From the NCBI GenBank assembly GCA_945869195.1, contig CAMBNV010000003.1:1-64000 (forward strand): DNA of 64,000 nt, read 5' to 3'. The position numbers and the translations under genes are program-made. This DNA comes from Gemmatimonas phototrophica. GTDB lineage: Bacteria; Gemmatimonadota; Gemmatimonadetes; Gemmatimonadales; Gemmatimonadaceae. The notes beneath the pieces are model-generated. The model saw only the letters and a program-made list of their open reading frames with translations, made no database searches and was not told where the DNA came from. Each line of letters starts with the position of its first letter. The stretch's first letter is position 1. Positions 44,161 to 52,823 of this stretch are shown one piece after another.

Positions 44161-45068
44161 GCGACCTCACCGAGGAGACCGCGATTGAGTACCCGCGCCG
44201 GGTCGAATCGCTCCCGCAGGCGCGACGAGAGCGAGTCCCAGCGCCAGAGTGTCGCGCGCGCCGCCGGCGCGCCTCGCTGACGGATCGCGTTCCAGGTCCG
44301 CGCGTCCACCTCATACGCAACACCAAGCGCCCGGATCGCTCCTCGCGCTGCCGCGACCAGCGTCGCGTTTCCCCCAATGCGCACGAGCCAGCGCGCCGCA
44401 CCGAGTCCGAGTTCGCGCGCGTCCGGCGCGGAGACTCGCTCGCAGCCGAGCGGAGCGAAGGGACCGTCGGCGAACGCGCGCACCGTGGCATCGGTCGACT
44501 CCGTCGCGGCGAGTGCCCAGGTCTCGTCGACCGCCGGTTGCGAGCGCAGGCGCAGATGTACCTGCGTGATCACCGCAAGCGTGCCCCACGAACCGGTGAC
44601 GGCGCGAGTGAGGTCGAAGCCCGCGACGTTCTTCACGACGCGTGCGCCGGCCGCGATCACGCGTCCCGTGCCGTCGACGCACTCGACCCCCAGCGCGAGC
44701 GTGCTCGGCCGGCCCAGCTGTGCGGCGAATGGTCCGGCCGTGCCGGTTGCGATTGTGGCACCGACGGTGCCGCGGTCGTCGCCCCAAGGAAAGAGCGGGC
44801 ACCACTGGCCGTGCACCCGTGTCGCGGCTTCGAGCTCGGCGAGCGTCGTGCCGGCCCCCGCCGAGAGCGTGAGATCCTCGGGCCGGTACGAGGTGATCCC
44901 GGTGAACGCTCCTAGGGAGAGTTCTGCATCTGCCTGGACCGCGTGGCCCACGTCCATCCAGGTGCCGGCTCCCCGCAGGCGCAGCACGCGCCCCCGCGTC
45001 GCAGCGTCGCGGATGCTCTCCGCGACCTCGGTGACAGTCTTTGGCTCGAATCGTACGAGCGAGTTCAT
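44157..45068 (-). CDS. glcE: Glycolate oxidase FAD-binding subunit
   Basis: A 303-residue FAD-binding type 4 protein that complements GlcD in the three-subunit enzyme. The FAD-binding domain includes VLRLRGAGTWMD, LTLSAGAGTTLAELEAATR, TVGATIATGTAGPF and ARVVKNVAGFDLTRAVTGSWGTLAVI, the last being the usual GlcE 'GG.V.KN..GYD..' element. It is shorter than GlcD, as expected. Overlaps glcD and glcF by 4 nt on either side. Confidence 0.93.
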   Translation of the reverse strand: MNSLVRFEPKTVTEVAESIRDAATRGRVLRLRGAGTWMDVGHAVQADAELSLGAFTGITSYRPEDLTLSAGAGTTLAELEAATRVHGQWCPLFPWGDDRGTVGATIATGTAGPFAAQLGRPSTLALGVECVDGTGRVIAAGARVVKNVAGFDLTRAVTGSWGTLAVITQVHLRLRSQPAVDETWALAATESTDATVRAFADGPFAPLGCERVSAPDARELGLGAARWLVRIGGNATLVAAARGAIRALGVAYEVDARTWNAIRQRGAPAARATLWRWDSLSSRLRERFDPARVLNRGLLGEVA

Positions 45069-46519
45069 CTGGTCTCACCCGCCCGCGCGCCGTGGCGCGT
45101 CGACGCCACGCCGTGCCACTCCCTGCAGGCGCGGACGGGCACGACTTTTCCGGGATTCGCACGTCGCTCCGGATCGAAGACCGCGCGCAGGGAGCACATC
45201 GCGTCAAGCGTATCCGCCGTGAAGAGCTGCTCCATATAGGGCAACTTGTCGAGCCCAACGCCATGCTCGCCGGTGATGGTGCCGCCAGCCGCAATGCATC
45301 GCGTCATGATCTCGGTCATGGCCGCGTGGACCCGTGCCGACTCGTCGGCGTTGTGGGCGTTATACGGGATGTTCGGATGCAGGTTGCCGTCACCAGCGTG
45401 GAAGACGTTACAGATTCGCACGCGGTGCCGATCGCCGATCGCGGCGATGTCATCGAGCAACTCGGCGAGCATCGACCGCGGCACGACCGCGTCCTGCACG
45501 ACGAGGTGAGGCGCCACACGCCCCATCGCGCCGAATGCCTTCTTGCGTCCCAGCCAGAGTCGCGCGCGCTCGGCGGCGTCGTGGGCGACCCGCACGGTGC
45601 GTGCGCCGGCGGCGCGGCAGAGCCGCTCCACGGCCCACACGTCATCGTCCAGTCCGGCGGCGGCGCCATCGACCTCGATGAGCAGAACGGCCGCCGCATC
45701 GCGGGGATAGCCCGCGGCATACACGCTGGACTCGACCGCCTCGATCGTCGGCTGGTCCATGAGTTCGAGCGCCGCTGGCATGATCCCCGCCGCGATTATC
45801 CGCGAGGTGGCATCGGCGGCGTCACGCACGCGGGTGAAGTCGGCGAGCAGCGTGCAGACGCGCTCAGGGTCCGGCGTCAGGCGGACGGTCACATCCACCA
45901 CCACGCCAAAGCACCCCTCGCTCCCGACAAACGCGCCGAGCAGGTCGTAGCCGCCTTGGGTCCCGTCGTCGCGGGCGACGTCGCCGCGATCGAGTATGAC
46001 CACCTCACCGCTTGGCAGCACGACCGTCGCGCGGATCGCATGGTCGAGGGTGACGCCGTACTTGAGGCAGTGCGGACCGCCCGCATTCTCGGCGATGTTG
46101 CCGCCGATGGTGCAGGCCGTCTGCGACGAGGGGTCGGGCGCATAGTGCAGTCGGTGCGGCGCGCCCGCCCGCGTGAGGGCCGCGTTCACGACGCCGGGCT
46201 CCACCGTCGCCGTGCGCGCGATCGGATCGAGGGCGAGGATCCGCTTGAGACGGTGGAGCCCCAACAGCGTGATGTCGTCGGCGAGTGCCCCACCGGAGAG
46301 CCCCGTGCCGGCACCGCGCGACACGAATGGTGCGCCGGCCGCGGCGAGCACCCGAACAACCTCGATGAGTTCGTCCCGTGTTCCGGGAAAGACGGCGCGC
46401 GCGGGCGCACGCTGGAGTCCCGGCAGCGCGTCGGAGCGGTAGACGAGTAGTTGGGTCGCGCGTGCGATCACGTGCGCGTCCCCAACGATGCGGCCGAGCT
46501 GCGCAGCGAGGGAGGTCAC
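45065..46519 (-). CDS. glcD: Glycolate oxidase catalytic FAD subunit
   Basis: Oxidises glycolate to glyoxylate; 484 residues, normal for GlcD. FAD contacts are seen in FVSRGAGTGLSGGALADDITLLG, ATVEPGVVNAALTRAG, YAPDPSSQTACTIGGNIAENAGGPHCLKYG and LLGAFVGSEGCFGVV. The C-terminal FAD-linked oxidase domain ends with VCNVFHAGDGNLHPNIPY and GTITGEHGVGLDKLPYMEQLF (HGVG box). First of the five-gene chain glcD-glcE-glcF-HAD-ygfZ. Start is GTG 46519. Confidence 0.95.
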   Translation of the reverse strand: MTSLAAQLGRIVGDAHVIARATQLLVYRSDALPGLQRAPARAVFPGTRDELIEVVRVLAAAGAPFVSRGAGTGLSGGALADDITLLGLHRLKRILALDPIARTATVEPGVVNAALTRAGAPHRLHYAPDPSSQTACTIGGNIAENAGGPHCLKYGVTLDHAIRATVVLPSGEVVILDRGDVARDDGTQGGYDLLGAFVGSEGCFGVVVDVTVRLTPDPERVCTLLADFTRVRDAADATSRIIAAGIMPAALELMDQPTIEAVESSVYAAGYPRDAAAVLLIEVDGAAAGLDDDVWAVERLCRAAGARTVRVAHDAAERARLWLGRKKAFGAMGRVAPHLVVQDAVVPRSMLAELLDDIAAIGDRHRVRICNVFHAGDGNLHPNIPYNAHNADESARVHAAMTEIMTRCIAAGGTITGEHGVGLDKLPYMEQLFTADTLDAMCSLRAVFDPERRANPGKVVPVRACREWHGVASTRHGARAGETR

Positions 46520-46533
46520 GACCGGAAGCTATA

Positions 46534-46569
46534 CGACGGGGGCCCGGATTCGCATCCGGGCCCCCGTCG
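46534..46569. terminator. Perfect 15-bp hairpin between sigma factor gene and glcD
   Basis: CGACGGGGGCCCGGA (46534-46548) pairs perfectly with TCCGGGCCCCCGTCG (46555-46569), loop TTCGCA. It separates the sigma factor stop (46622) from the glcD start (46519) and could end the sigma transcript. No U-run follows on the minus strand (CGTATAGC), so the sequence is as likely to be a rho-independent pause or RNA-stability structure. Confidence 0.7.
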
Positions 46570-46621
46570 ATGACACTGCGTGATCTCTAGGTACGCGGTG
46601 ACGACCCTCTTCACCCGACGA

Positions 46622-47515
46622 TCAGGTCACCGCCCAAAAGCCGGCGAGGGAGCGACCCTCGGGCGAGGTACGGAGCTTGTCGAAGGCGCGCTCTCTTATC
46701 TGCCGGATGCGCTCGCGGGTCACGCCCATAAGTGCACCGATTTTCTCGAGGGTCAGCGCGTCGGCGCCCTCATCGAGGCCATAGTACAGGTTGAGGATCT
46801 TGCGTTCGCGCGGCGTGAGGTAGTGACGGAAGACGCGGTCGATGCACTCGCGCATGAGTTTGAAGTCAGTCCGCTCCTCGATCTCCACGCCATCGCCGCC
46901 GGCGAAGCGCTCGCCAAGCGTGGAGGCCTCGCGATCAGAGCGATCCACCGGAGCATCGAGCGAGAGTTCGGTAGAGGACATCGCCTTCGCGACTCGGACC
47001 TGCGCTGGAGTCTCGTCGAGCAGACGACCGATCTCTGAGTCGGTCGGGTCGCGCCGGAGCACCTGAGCCAGCACCGTCTCGGCGCGCGAAAGGCGGATGA
47101 GCTGGGAATTCTGGTTGAGCGGGATGCGAACCGAGCGCGTCTGCTCGGCGAGGGCCTTCAGAACCGCCTGACGCACCCACCAGACGGCGTACGAGATGAA
47201 CTTCACGCCCTGGTCTGGATCGAACTTGCGGACCGCCTTGAGCAGTCCCTCGTTGCCGATGGCGACGAGCTCAGAGAGGTCGAGGCCATGACCCTGATAC
47301 TTCTTGACGTAGCTGATCACAAACCGAAGGTTCGCCGTCACGAGCCGCTCGGCGGCGGCTTCATCGCCTTGCTGGGCCAATCGTGCTAGACGTCGTTCTT
47401 CGTTGATATCTTTGATGAGCGGGAGTTTCTGAATATCCGCGAGGTACTGGTCGAACGCCGAAGAGTGTGAGGAACGGAAGTAGCCCTTCGATCTCGTCTC
47501 ATTCGCGTTCTGCAT
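46622..47515 (-). CDS. Sigma-70 family RNA polymerase sigma factor (RpoD/RpoS-like, no region 1.1)
   Basis: A 297-residue group 1/2-like sigma factor starting at ATG 47515 (MQNANETRSKGYFRSSHSS). Regions are all present: 1.2 (SAFDQYLADIQKLPLIKDINEERRLARLAQQG), 2.1-2.4 (RLVTANLRFVISYVKKYQGHGLDLSELVAIGNEGLLKAVRKFDPDQGVKFISYAVWWVRQAVLKAL), 3 (SLDAPVDRSDREASTL) and 4.2 (LTLEKIGALMGVTRERIRQIRERAFDKLR). Region 1.1 is missing and the nonconserved insert after 1.2 is absent, giving the size of the short primary-like sigmas. Promoter with TTGACC/TATAGC lies about 110 nt upstream. Confidence 0.93.
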   Translation of the reverse strand: MQNANETRSKGYFRSSHSSAFDQYLADIQKLPLIKDINEERRLARLAQQGDEAAAERLVTANLRFVISYVKKYQGHGLDLSELVAIGNEGLLKAVRKFDPDQGVKFISYAVWWVRQAVLKALAEQTRSVRIPLNQNSQLIRLSRAETVLAQVLRRDPTDSEIGRLLDETPAQVRVAKAMSSTELSLDAPVDRSDREASTLGERFAGGDGVEIEERTDFKLMRECIDRVFRHYLTPRERKILNLYYGLDEGADALTLEKIGALMGVTRERIRQIRERAFDKLRTSPEGRSLAGFWAVT

Positions 47516-47533
47516 GCCCAACCCCGTTGCCGC

Positions 47534-47562
47534 GTGTGAAGGGAAGTGATGATGTGAGCAAC
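47534..47562. repeat. Inverted repeat in the sigma-factor leader
   Basis: AAGTGATG (47534-47541) pairs with CATCACTT (47552-47559) over a 10-nt loop, followed by TTT on the plus strand. For the minus-strand sigma mRNA this is a leader hairpin about 20 nt before the ATG. On the plus strand it would be a terminator-like element with no upstream gene. Confidence 0.5.
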
Positions 47563-47621
47563 ATCACTTTTTACGCAATCAAGGACGCTCGGTACCGGCT
47601 CGGACTGGCCGGGATACGTAG

Positions 47622-47649
47622 GCTATACATGGGACTTGAGTCCGGTCAA
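47622..47649 (-). promoter_or_regulatory. Sigma-70-type promoter of the sigma factor gene
   Basis: On the minus strand TTGACC and TATAGC are separated by 16 nt. Predicted start near 47615, leaving a leader of about 100 nt that includes the AAGTGATG hairpin. A second TTGACC lies 7 nt further upstream. Confidence 0.6.
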
Positions 47650-47727
47650 CGGTCAAGAAGTGTGCCAAGGCGACAGTATCCAGCCATCTACGCACTATCT
47701 CGTTGTGGTTAAACAGGTTAGGGCAAC

Positions 47728-48822
47728 TTACACATGTTTGATGGCGTTCAGGATCTCGGCCTCGGTTACGCGAACCCCGTACTGCGTCTCGCCGCCTGCC
47801 ATCTCGCCGAGCGCCCGCGGCAGCGCGAACTCGACCTGGCCCGCGCGTGTTTTTTTGTCGGTGCGCGTCGCGGTGACCACCTCGGCGGGGCTCACGCCGG
47901 CGGGCAACCGCACCGGGAGTCCTGCTGCAGCACAGACTGTCGCAATCGCGTCGGCGAGGCCGTGCTCGGCGAGTTGCAGTTGCTCAGCGAGGCGCGCCTC
48001 GGCGACCATGCCGATCGCGATCGCTTCGCCGTGCGCCACGCCGTAGGCGGTCACCTGTTCGATTGCGTGGCCGATCGTGTGCCCAAAGTTGAGCACCTTC
48101 CGCAGTCCACTCTCGCGTTCATCCTGCTGCACGACCTCTACCTTGATTTCGATCGAGCGACGGACGAGGTGGAGCTGGGTCTCGTCGTCTGGCGCATCGC
48201 CGAGCAGGATCTGGCGCAGGCGACTCGCGATCCAGGCAAAATAGGAGGCGTCGGCGATCACGCCATGTTTGATCGACTCGGCGAGGCCGGATCGCAGTTC
48301 GTGCGGTGGCAGCGACGTGAGCAGGCTGGGATCGACGAGGACGAGCGTCGGGTGATGGAACGCTCCGATCAGATTCTTCCCCGCATGGGTGTCGACGCCG
48401 GTCTTGCCGCCAATCGAGGAGTCGACCATCGCCAGGAGCGTGGTCGGCACCTGGATGAATGGTACGCCGCGTAGGTAGGTCGCTGCGACGAAGCCTGCGA
48501 GGTCGCCGGTGACGCCGCCGCCGAGGGCGATGATCACCGTATCGCGGCCGCACCCTCCCGTGATCAACTGGTCGCTCAGCGTACCCCAGCTCTGGCGTGT
48601 TTTGTGGCGCTCGCCTGCTGGGAAGGTGAGGAGAAGCGGTGCTCGGGCGTCGGCGCCAAACGACGCGAGGGCGCGTTCGCCAAGGAGCGCCGCCACCTGT
48701 TGGTCGGCGATGATCGCAACGCGGTGGCCGGGGAGCTGCGCGACAACGCGGGGGCCGAGCGAATCAAGCGCGCCCCGTGCGATCTCGATTGTCGCGCCGT
48801 GGAGGGTCAGCGATACGGCCAC
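47728..48822 (-). CDS. aroB: 3-Dehydroquinate synthase
   Basis: Second enzyme of the shikimate pathway, 364 residues. The NAD/zinc fold is clear: IALGGGVTGDLAGFVAATYLRGVPFIQVPTTLLAMVDSSIGGKTGVDTHAGKNLIGAFHHP. Zinc/catalytic residues are in SGLAESIKHGVIAD, LNFGHTIGHAIE and YGVAHGEAIAIGM (His). Start is GTG 48822, one base after the adenosyltransferase stop, so the two are in one operon although their pathways are unrelated. Confidence 0.97.
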   Translation of the reverse strand: MAVSLTLHGATIEIARGALDSLGPRVVAQLPGHRVAIIADQQVAALLGERALASFGADARAPLLLTFPAGERHKTRQSWGTLSDQLITGGCGRDTVIIALGGGVTGDLAGFVAATYLRGVPFIQVPTTLLAMVDSSIGGKTGVDTHAGKNLIGAFHHPTLVLVDPSLLTSLPPHELRSGLAESIKHGVIADASYFAWIASRLRQILLGDAPDDETQLHLVRRSIEIKVEVVQQDERESGLRKVLNFGHTIGHAIEQVTAYGVAHGEAIAIGMVAEARLAEQLQLAEHGLADAIATVCAAAGLPVRLPAGVSPAEVVTATRTDKKTRAGQVEFALPRALGEMAGGETQYGVRVTEAEILNAIKHV

Positions 48823-48823
48823 G

Positions 48824-49375
48824 CTACCAGGTCACTTCGCCGGCACCGGCGCGTCGGTTGGCGACTCTGGCGAGAATGAAGAGTAGATCCGAGAGGCGGT
48901 TGAGGTAGATGACCACGATCTGCGGAATCTGCGTCTCGCGCTGCAGGTGGATCACCGCGCGTTCGGCGCGTCGACAGGTCGTCCGCGCGACGTGCAGCGC
49001 CGCAGCCTTCGGCGTCCCGCCAGGGAGGATGAAGGCCTTGAGCGGCTCGAGTTCGGCTTCGCCGTCGTCGATCGCCTGCTCCAGTTGGGCGATGCGCGCG
49101 TCGGAGATGCGGGCTTTTTGCAGCTGCTCTTTCATCTTCTCTATATCTGGTGTCGCGAGTAGTGCGCCCAGCGAGAAGAGGTCGCGCTGCACGGGGGCGA
49201 GGACCTCGTCGATGCGCGACATTACCTCGATGGCGCGCGCCATGCCGATGACCGCATTGAGTTCGTCGATCTCGCCGTAGGCGGCGACGCGCGGATGGTC
49301 CTTGGAGACACGTCCTCCGCCGAAGAGTCCCGTGTCGCCCTCGTCTCCGGTCTTGGTGTAAATCTTGGTCGTCAT
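48824..49375 (-). CDS. Corrinoid adenosyltransferase, PduO type
   Basis: ATP:cob(I)alamin adenosyltransferase, 183 residues, completing adenosylcobalamin synthesis. Signature N-terminus KIYTKTGDEGDTGLFGGGRVSKDHPRVAAYGEIDELNAVIG (ATP-binding loop) and C-terminal RRAERAVIHLQ-type helix CRRAERAVIHLQRETQIPQIVVIYLNRLSDLLFILAR. Trimeric in known homologues. With MetH and the BtuF-like protein it marks active B12 use by this organism. Followed by aroB. Confidence 0.95.
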   Translation of the reverse strand: MTTKIYTKTGDEGDTGLFGGGRVSKDHPRVAAYGEIDELNAVIGMARAIEVMSRIDEVLAPVQRDLFSLGALLATPDIEKMKEQLQKARISDARIAQLEQAIDDGEAELEPLKAFILPGGTPKAAALHVARTTCRRAERAVIHLQRETQIPQIVVIYLNRLSDLLFILARVANRRAGAGEVTW

Positions 49376-49436
49376 ACGAGAAAAATAGAGGGTAAGGATG
49401 CCGGTCGCGCCAACTTGCGGAGGAGGCGGACGTTGC

Positions 49437-49465
49437 TTGACACCCGGCGGGGCATGCGGACGGAA
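49437..49465 (+). promoter_or_regulatory. Possible promoter upstream of the FNR-tamA-tamB genes
   Basis: A perfect TTGACA (49437-49442) lies 78 nt upstream of the flavoprotein ATG. No good -10 is found 16-18 nt downstream (ACGGAA/GGAATC), so only the -35 is convincing. The region is also where the adenosyltransferase gene begins on the other strand. Confidence 0.3.
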
Positions 49466-49519
49466 TCGAATGGGAGAGTGCCCGTTGTCCGGGCGGCTTC
49501 AGAGAGCGAACTTAATAGG

Positions 49520-50539
49520 ATGGCCTCCCACGAAATTCGCGACCTTTCTATTATCGGCGCGGGACCGACCGGGCTGTTCGCGCTCTTCTATGCTGGCATG
49601 CGCGGGGCCACGGCGCAAATCCTCGATGCCCTGCCGCAGGCCGGCGGCCAGCTCGCCGCCCTCTATCCTGAGAAGTTCGTTTTCGACGTGGCGGGGTTTC
49701 CGAAGGTACTCGCGAAAGATCTGGTCGCATCGCTTCTCATGCAGGCCGGGCAGTTTGGACAACCGATCCATCTCGCCCAGCAGGTGATTGGCCTCGAGGA
49801 GGCCGACGGGATTTTCACCCTCGTGACCGAAACTGACCGCTTCCCGTCGCGCGCGATCATCATCGCCGCCGGGATCGGTGCTTTCACGCCGCGGCGCCTC
49901 CCGCAGGCGTGCGCGGCCCCCTGGTACGGTAGGGGGATCCACGACGTTGTCCTCGAGCCGAAGCAGTTTGCCGGCCAGCACGTGACGATCATCGGCGGTG
50001 GTGACACGGCGTTCGACTGGGCGCACCAGCTTGACGGCGTGGCAAAATCAATCACGCTGGTGCACCGCAGCGACCGGTTCCGTGCGCATCAGGCGACCGT
50101 CGATGCGGTACTGGCTTCGGCGTCCCAGGGCCGCAGCGCCGTGCACACGTTCCACGAGCTATCTGACGTGATCGCCGAGGACGGGCGCATCGTGGCCATC
50201 GAGCTCAAGGACATCAAGACCAAACTCACCAAACGAGTCGATTGCGATGTCGTGCTCCCGATGCTCGGATTCGTGAGCGATATGGGAATACTGCTCGAGT
50301 GGGGCCTGCAGGTCGCCAAGGACGAAATCTCCGTCACGCAGACGATGGAGACGGGCCGCCCGGGTATCTGGGCCTGTGGAGATGTGAACACCTACCCCGG
50401 CAAGCTGAAGCTCATCGCGACCGGGTTTGCGGAGTCGTCCATTGCAGTGAACCAGGCGGTGCATTGGGTGTATCCCGAAAAGAAAGTCAATCCGGGACAC
50501 TCCTCCAACCTCGCCGTCTTCGGGCAAAAGGACGATTGA
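49520..50539 (+). CDS. FAD/NAD(P)-binding oxidoreductase, ferredoxin-NADP reductase (TrxR-like) type
   Basis: A 339-residue flavoprotein starting at ATG 49520 (MASHEIRDLSIIGAGPTGLFALFYAGMRGA). FAD site: IIGAGPTGLFALFYAGM; NAD(P) site: VTIIGGGDTAFDWAHQL; C-terminal FAD contact: WACGDVNTYPGKLKLIATGFAESSIA. The CxxC redox pair of true thioredoxin reductases is missing, so this is the ferredoxin/flavodoxin-NADP reductase group (YumC-like), which supplies electrons to ferredoxin. It sits 1 nt before tamA and is in the same transcript. The track's 75 upstream residues are shadow of the adenosyltransferase region. Confidence 0.9.
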   Translation: MASHEIRDLSIIGAGPTGLFALFYAGMRGATAQILDALPQAGGQLAALYPEKFVFDVAGFPKVLAKDLVASLLMQAGQFGQPIHLAQQVIGLEEADGIFTLVTETDRFPSRAIIIAAGIGAFTPRRLPQACAAPWYGRGIHDVVLEPKQFAGQHVTIIGGGDTAFDWAHQLDGVAKSITLVHRSDRFRAHQATVDAVLASASQGRSAVHTFHELSDVIAEDGRIVAIELKDIKTKLTKRVDCDVVLPMLGFVSDMGILLEWGLQVAKDEISVTQTMETGRPGIWACGDVNTYPGKLKLIATGFAESSIAVNQAVHWVYPEKKVNPGHSSNLAVFGQKDD

Positions 50540-50540
50540 C

Positions 50541-52820
50541 GTGGTGATTTGGCGCCACTCTCTTCTGGCGGGACTGGCGCACCTCCTTCTGGCGGCGTCG
50601 GCCCTCGGCGCGCAGGAGACGCGTTGCGAGCGCGGCGACGTCGAAGTGCGATCGCTCACCTTTCGGGGCAACACGGCGTTCACTGCCGCCACGCTCGCCG
50701 CCGGTATCGTGACGACGCCGTCGACCTGGGCGCGCCGCGTGCTCCGCGTGATCGGTTCCAAGCACTGCCTCGACACGCAGCAGTTGCCTGATGACGTGCT
50801 TCGCCTGGCGTTCTGGTACCGCAACTACGGCTTCATCGACGCGACAGTCGACACCATCGTCACGCGCGTCGGCGCCAACCGGGTTGCCATCCTATTCGAC
50901 ATCAAAGAGGGCACGCCGGTGCTGGTCGACACCGTGCGCGTCGAAGGTCTGGCGGCGGTCCCCGAGCACGATCAGATCGTGGCGGGGTTGCCGTCCCAGG
51001 TGGGAGGACGGTTTGACCGCTATGCGAACCGGGCCACCAAAGACTCGATCACGAGGCGCCTGCGCGATGGTGGGTACCCCGAGGCTGAGACGTTTCTCGG
51101 GTACGATCTGCGAACCACCGCGCGTTCGGCGACGGTGATCTTCTCCGTGCTCCCGGGCGCGCGCCGCCATATCGGGCGGATCGATATCACCCGGACGGGA
51201 CGCGACGCCCGCTCCCCCGAGGTGACCGAGGCCGCAGTGGGCCGACTCGCCGGCCTCCAGACGGGCGACCTCTATCGCGAACGCGATCTCGAGCGCGCCA
51301 AGCGTACCCTGTATCAGAGCGAGGCGTTCTCGCAGGTGGAGGTGCAGCCCGCGCTGGTCAGTGACGACTCGCTGTTCCGCGTCGACATCGACGTCGTCGA
51401 GGCCTCGCTGCGCGCAGCCCGTTTCGGCGGTGGATGGGGCACCCTCGACTGTTTTCGCACGACCGGCGAGTTCACCGAGTACAACCTCTTTAAGACCGCA
51501 ACGCGACTCGAACTGCGCGGCCGCGTCTCGAAGATCGGCATGGGGGAACCCCTCGCTGGCGCCGAGCGGTTCTGCAGCCAGACGGCGACGAAAGACGAGT
51601 TCGGACATTTTCTGAACTACTTCGGGAGCGCCACGCTCAGTCAGCCCTCGCTCTTGCGCGCCAGCTTCGTACCAACACTCTCGGTGTATTCTGAGCGGCG
51701 GTCGGAGTTCAAGGCGTTTCTCCGCACGGCGCCGATCGGCGCGAGTCTCGGGCTCAGTCGATCAGTGCCCGGGCGCTCGCTCAACCTAGGCTACAGCGTG
51801 GAGCTCGGGCGCACAGAGGCACAGCCCGCGCTCTTCTGCGCCGTATTCAGCGTCTGTGTCGAGGCCGACCGCGACGCGCTGCAACAGCTCCAACGCGTCG
51901 CGGTGCTGAGCGCCGCCACTAGCTACGACCGTGCCGACGACGCCAGTGATCCCTCGCGTGGAATTGTGGGGCGCGCCGACGTGCGCTACGCGTCAAAGTT
52001 CACGGGGTCGGATGAGGCCGTGCAGTTCGCGCGCCTCACCGCCGACGGTACGATCTACCGGCCACTAGGTGCCGACCTCGTGCTCGCGGTGCGCCTGCGC
52101 ATGGGCAGCGTTCTGGGACCGACCCTCGCGCTCAACCGCAACGCCAGCTTCGTGCCCGCGCAGGAGCGACTCTTTGCCGGCGGCCCCAATACGGTGCGCG
52201 GCTTCCAGCAGAATGAGCTTGGACCGGCCGTCTACATCCCCGAGCGCTACGACACGATTAGCGTCGCCACCGGGCTCCCGGTCGCCGGCGGGAGCATTAC
52301 GCTCGGCCAGCAGGTCTGGTTCCGCTCCGACGACTCGGTGCGACAGCGCGCCGTGCCCACCGGCGGCAACGCCATGGTGGTGGGCAACGTCGAACTCCGC
52401 ATCGTGAGTCCGTTTCTCCCCGAGTTGTTCAAGTGGACGGTCTTCGTCGATGTCGGTCACGTCTGGAACCGGGGTGCGGGCGCAGACCCTCTCACGTTCG
52501 CCACGCTCGCCGCGACACCGGGAGTCGGCGTGCGAATCCGCACGCCAATCGGTTATCTCCGTGCAGACATCGCGTACAATCCGTACGAACGTCCGGAGGG
52601 TGCGGCCTACTTCGATGCGCCGCTTACCGAGGGCGGCGCGCTCTACTGTGTGAGCCCAGGAAACAGGCTCATCGTGACGAAAATTGTGGACCCATCGAAT
52701 GCGGCGCAGACGATCCTCAGGCAGGCCGTCGGCACCTGCCCCAATAGCTTTCGGCCGTCGCGCGGCACGACTTTTCTCAGTCGCCTGCGACCCTCGATCG
52801 CGATCGGACACGCCTTCTAG
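50541..52820 (+). CDS. tamA: Omp85 family outer-membrane assembly protein (TamA/BamA-like)
   Basis: A 759-residue protein with signal peptide (LLAGLAHLLLAASALGAQ), POTRA-type periplasmic domains (GDVEVRSLTFRGNTAFTAATLAAGI, VDTVRVEGLAAVPEHDQIVAGLPSQVGGRFD, IGRIDITRTGRDARS), and a C-terminal 16-strand barrel with the Omp85 VRGF motif (GGPNTVRGFQQNELGP). The next gene encodes a TamB-type protein, which identifies this one as TamA-like rather than BamA. Together they insert outer-membrane proteins or move lipids. Start is GTG; two GTGs in a row are possible starts. Confidence 0.9.
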   Translation: MVIWRHSLLAGLAHLLLAASALGAQETRCERGDVEVRSLTFRGNTAFTAATLAAGIVTTPSTWARRVLRVIGSKHCLDTQQLPDDVLRLAFWYRNYGFIDATVDTIVTRVGANRVAILFDIKEGTPVLVDTVRVEGLAAVPEHDQIVAGLPSQVGGRFDRYANRATKDSITRRLRDGGYPEAETFLGYDLRTTARSATVIFSVLPGARRHIGRIDITRTGRDARSPEVTEAAVGRLAGLQTGDLYRERDLERAKRTLYQSEAFSQVEVQPALVSDDSLFRVDIDVVEASLRAARFGGGWGTLDCFRTTGEFTEYNLFKTATRLELRGRVSKIGMGEPLAGAERFCSQTATKDEFGHFLNYFGSATLSQPSLLRASFVPTLSVYSERRSEFKAFLRTAPIGASLGLSRSVPGRSLNLGYSVELGRTEAQPALFCAVFSVCVEADRDALQQLQRVAVLSAATSYDRADDASDPSRGIVGRADVRYASKFTGSDEAVQFARLTADGTIYRPLGADLVLAVRLRMGSVLGPTLALNRNASFVPAQERLFAGGPNTVRGFQQNELGPAVYIPERYDTISVATGLPVAGGSITLGQQVWFRSDDSVRQRAVPTGGNAMVVGNVELRIVSPFLPELFKWTVFVDVGHVWNRGAGADPLTFATLAATPGVGVRIRTPIGYLRADIAYNPYERPEGAAYFDAPLTEGGALYCVSPGNRLIVTKIVDPSNAAQTILRQAVGTCPNSFRPSRGTTFLSRLRPSIAIGHAF

Positions 52821-52823
52821 CGT

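Noticed and set aside
47522-47727. Possible tRNA or small RNA between the sigma factor gene and aroB
   Set aside because: No cloverleaf or known RNA motif; the region is explained by a promoter and a leader hairpin.
49376-49519. Cobalamin riboswitch upstream of the adenosyltransferase
   Set aside because: The region is only 144 nt and contains neither the B12-box nor the expected multi-stem layout.
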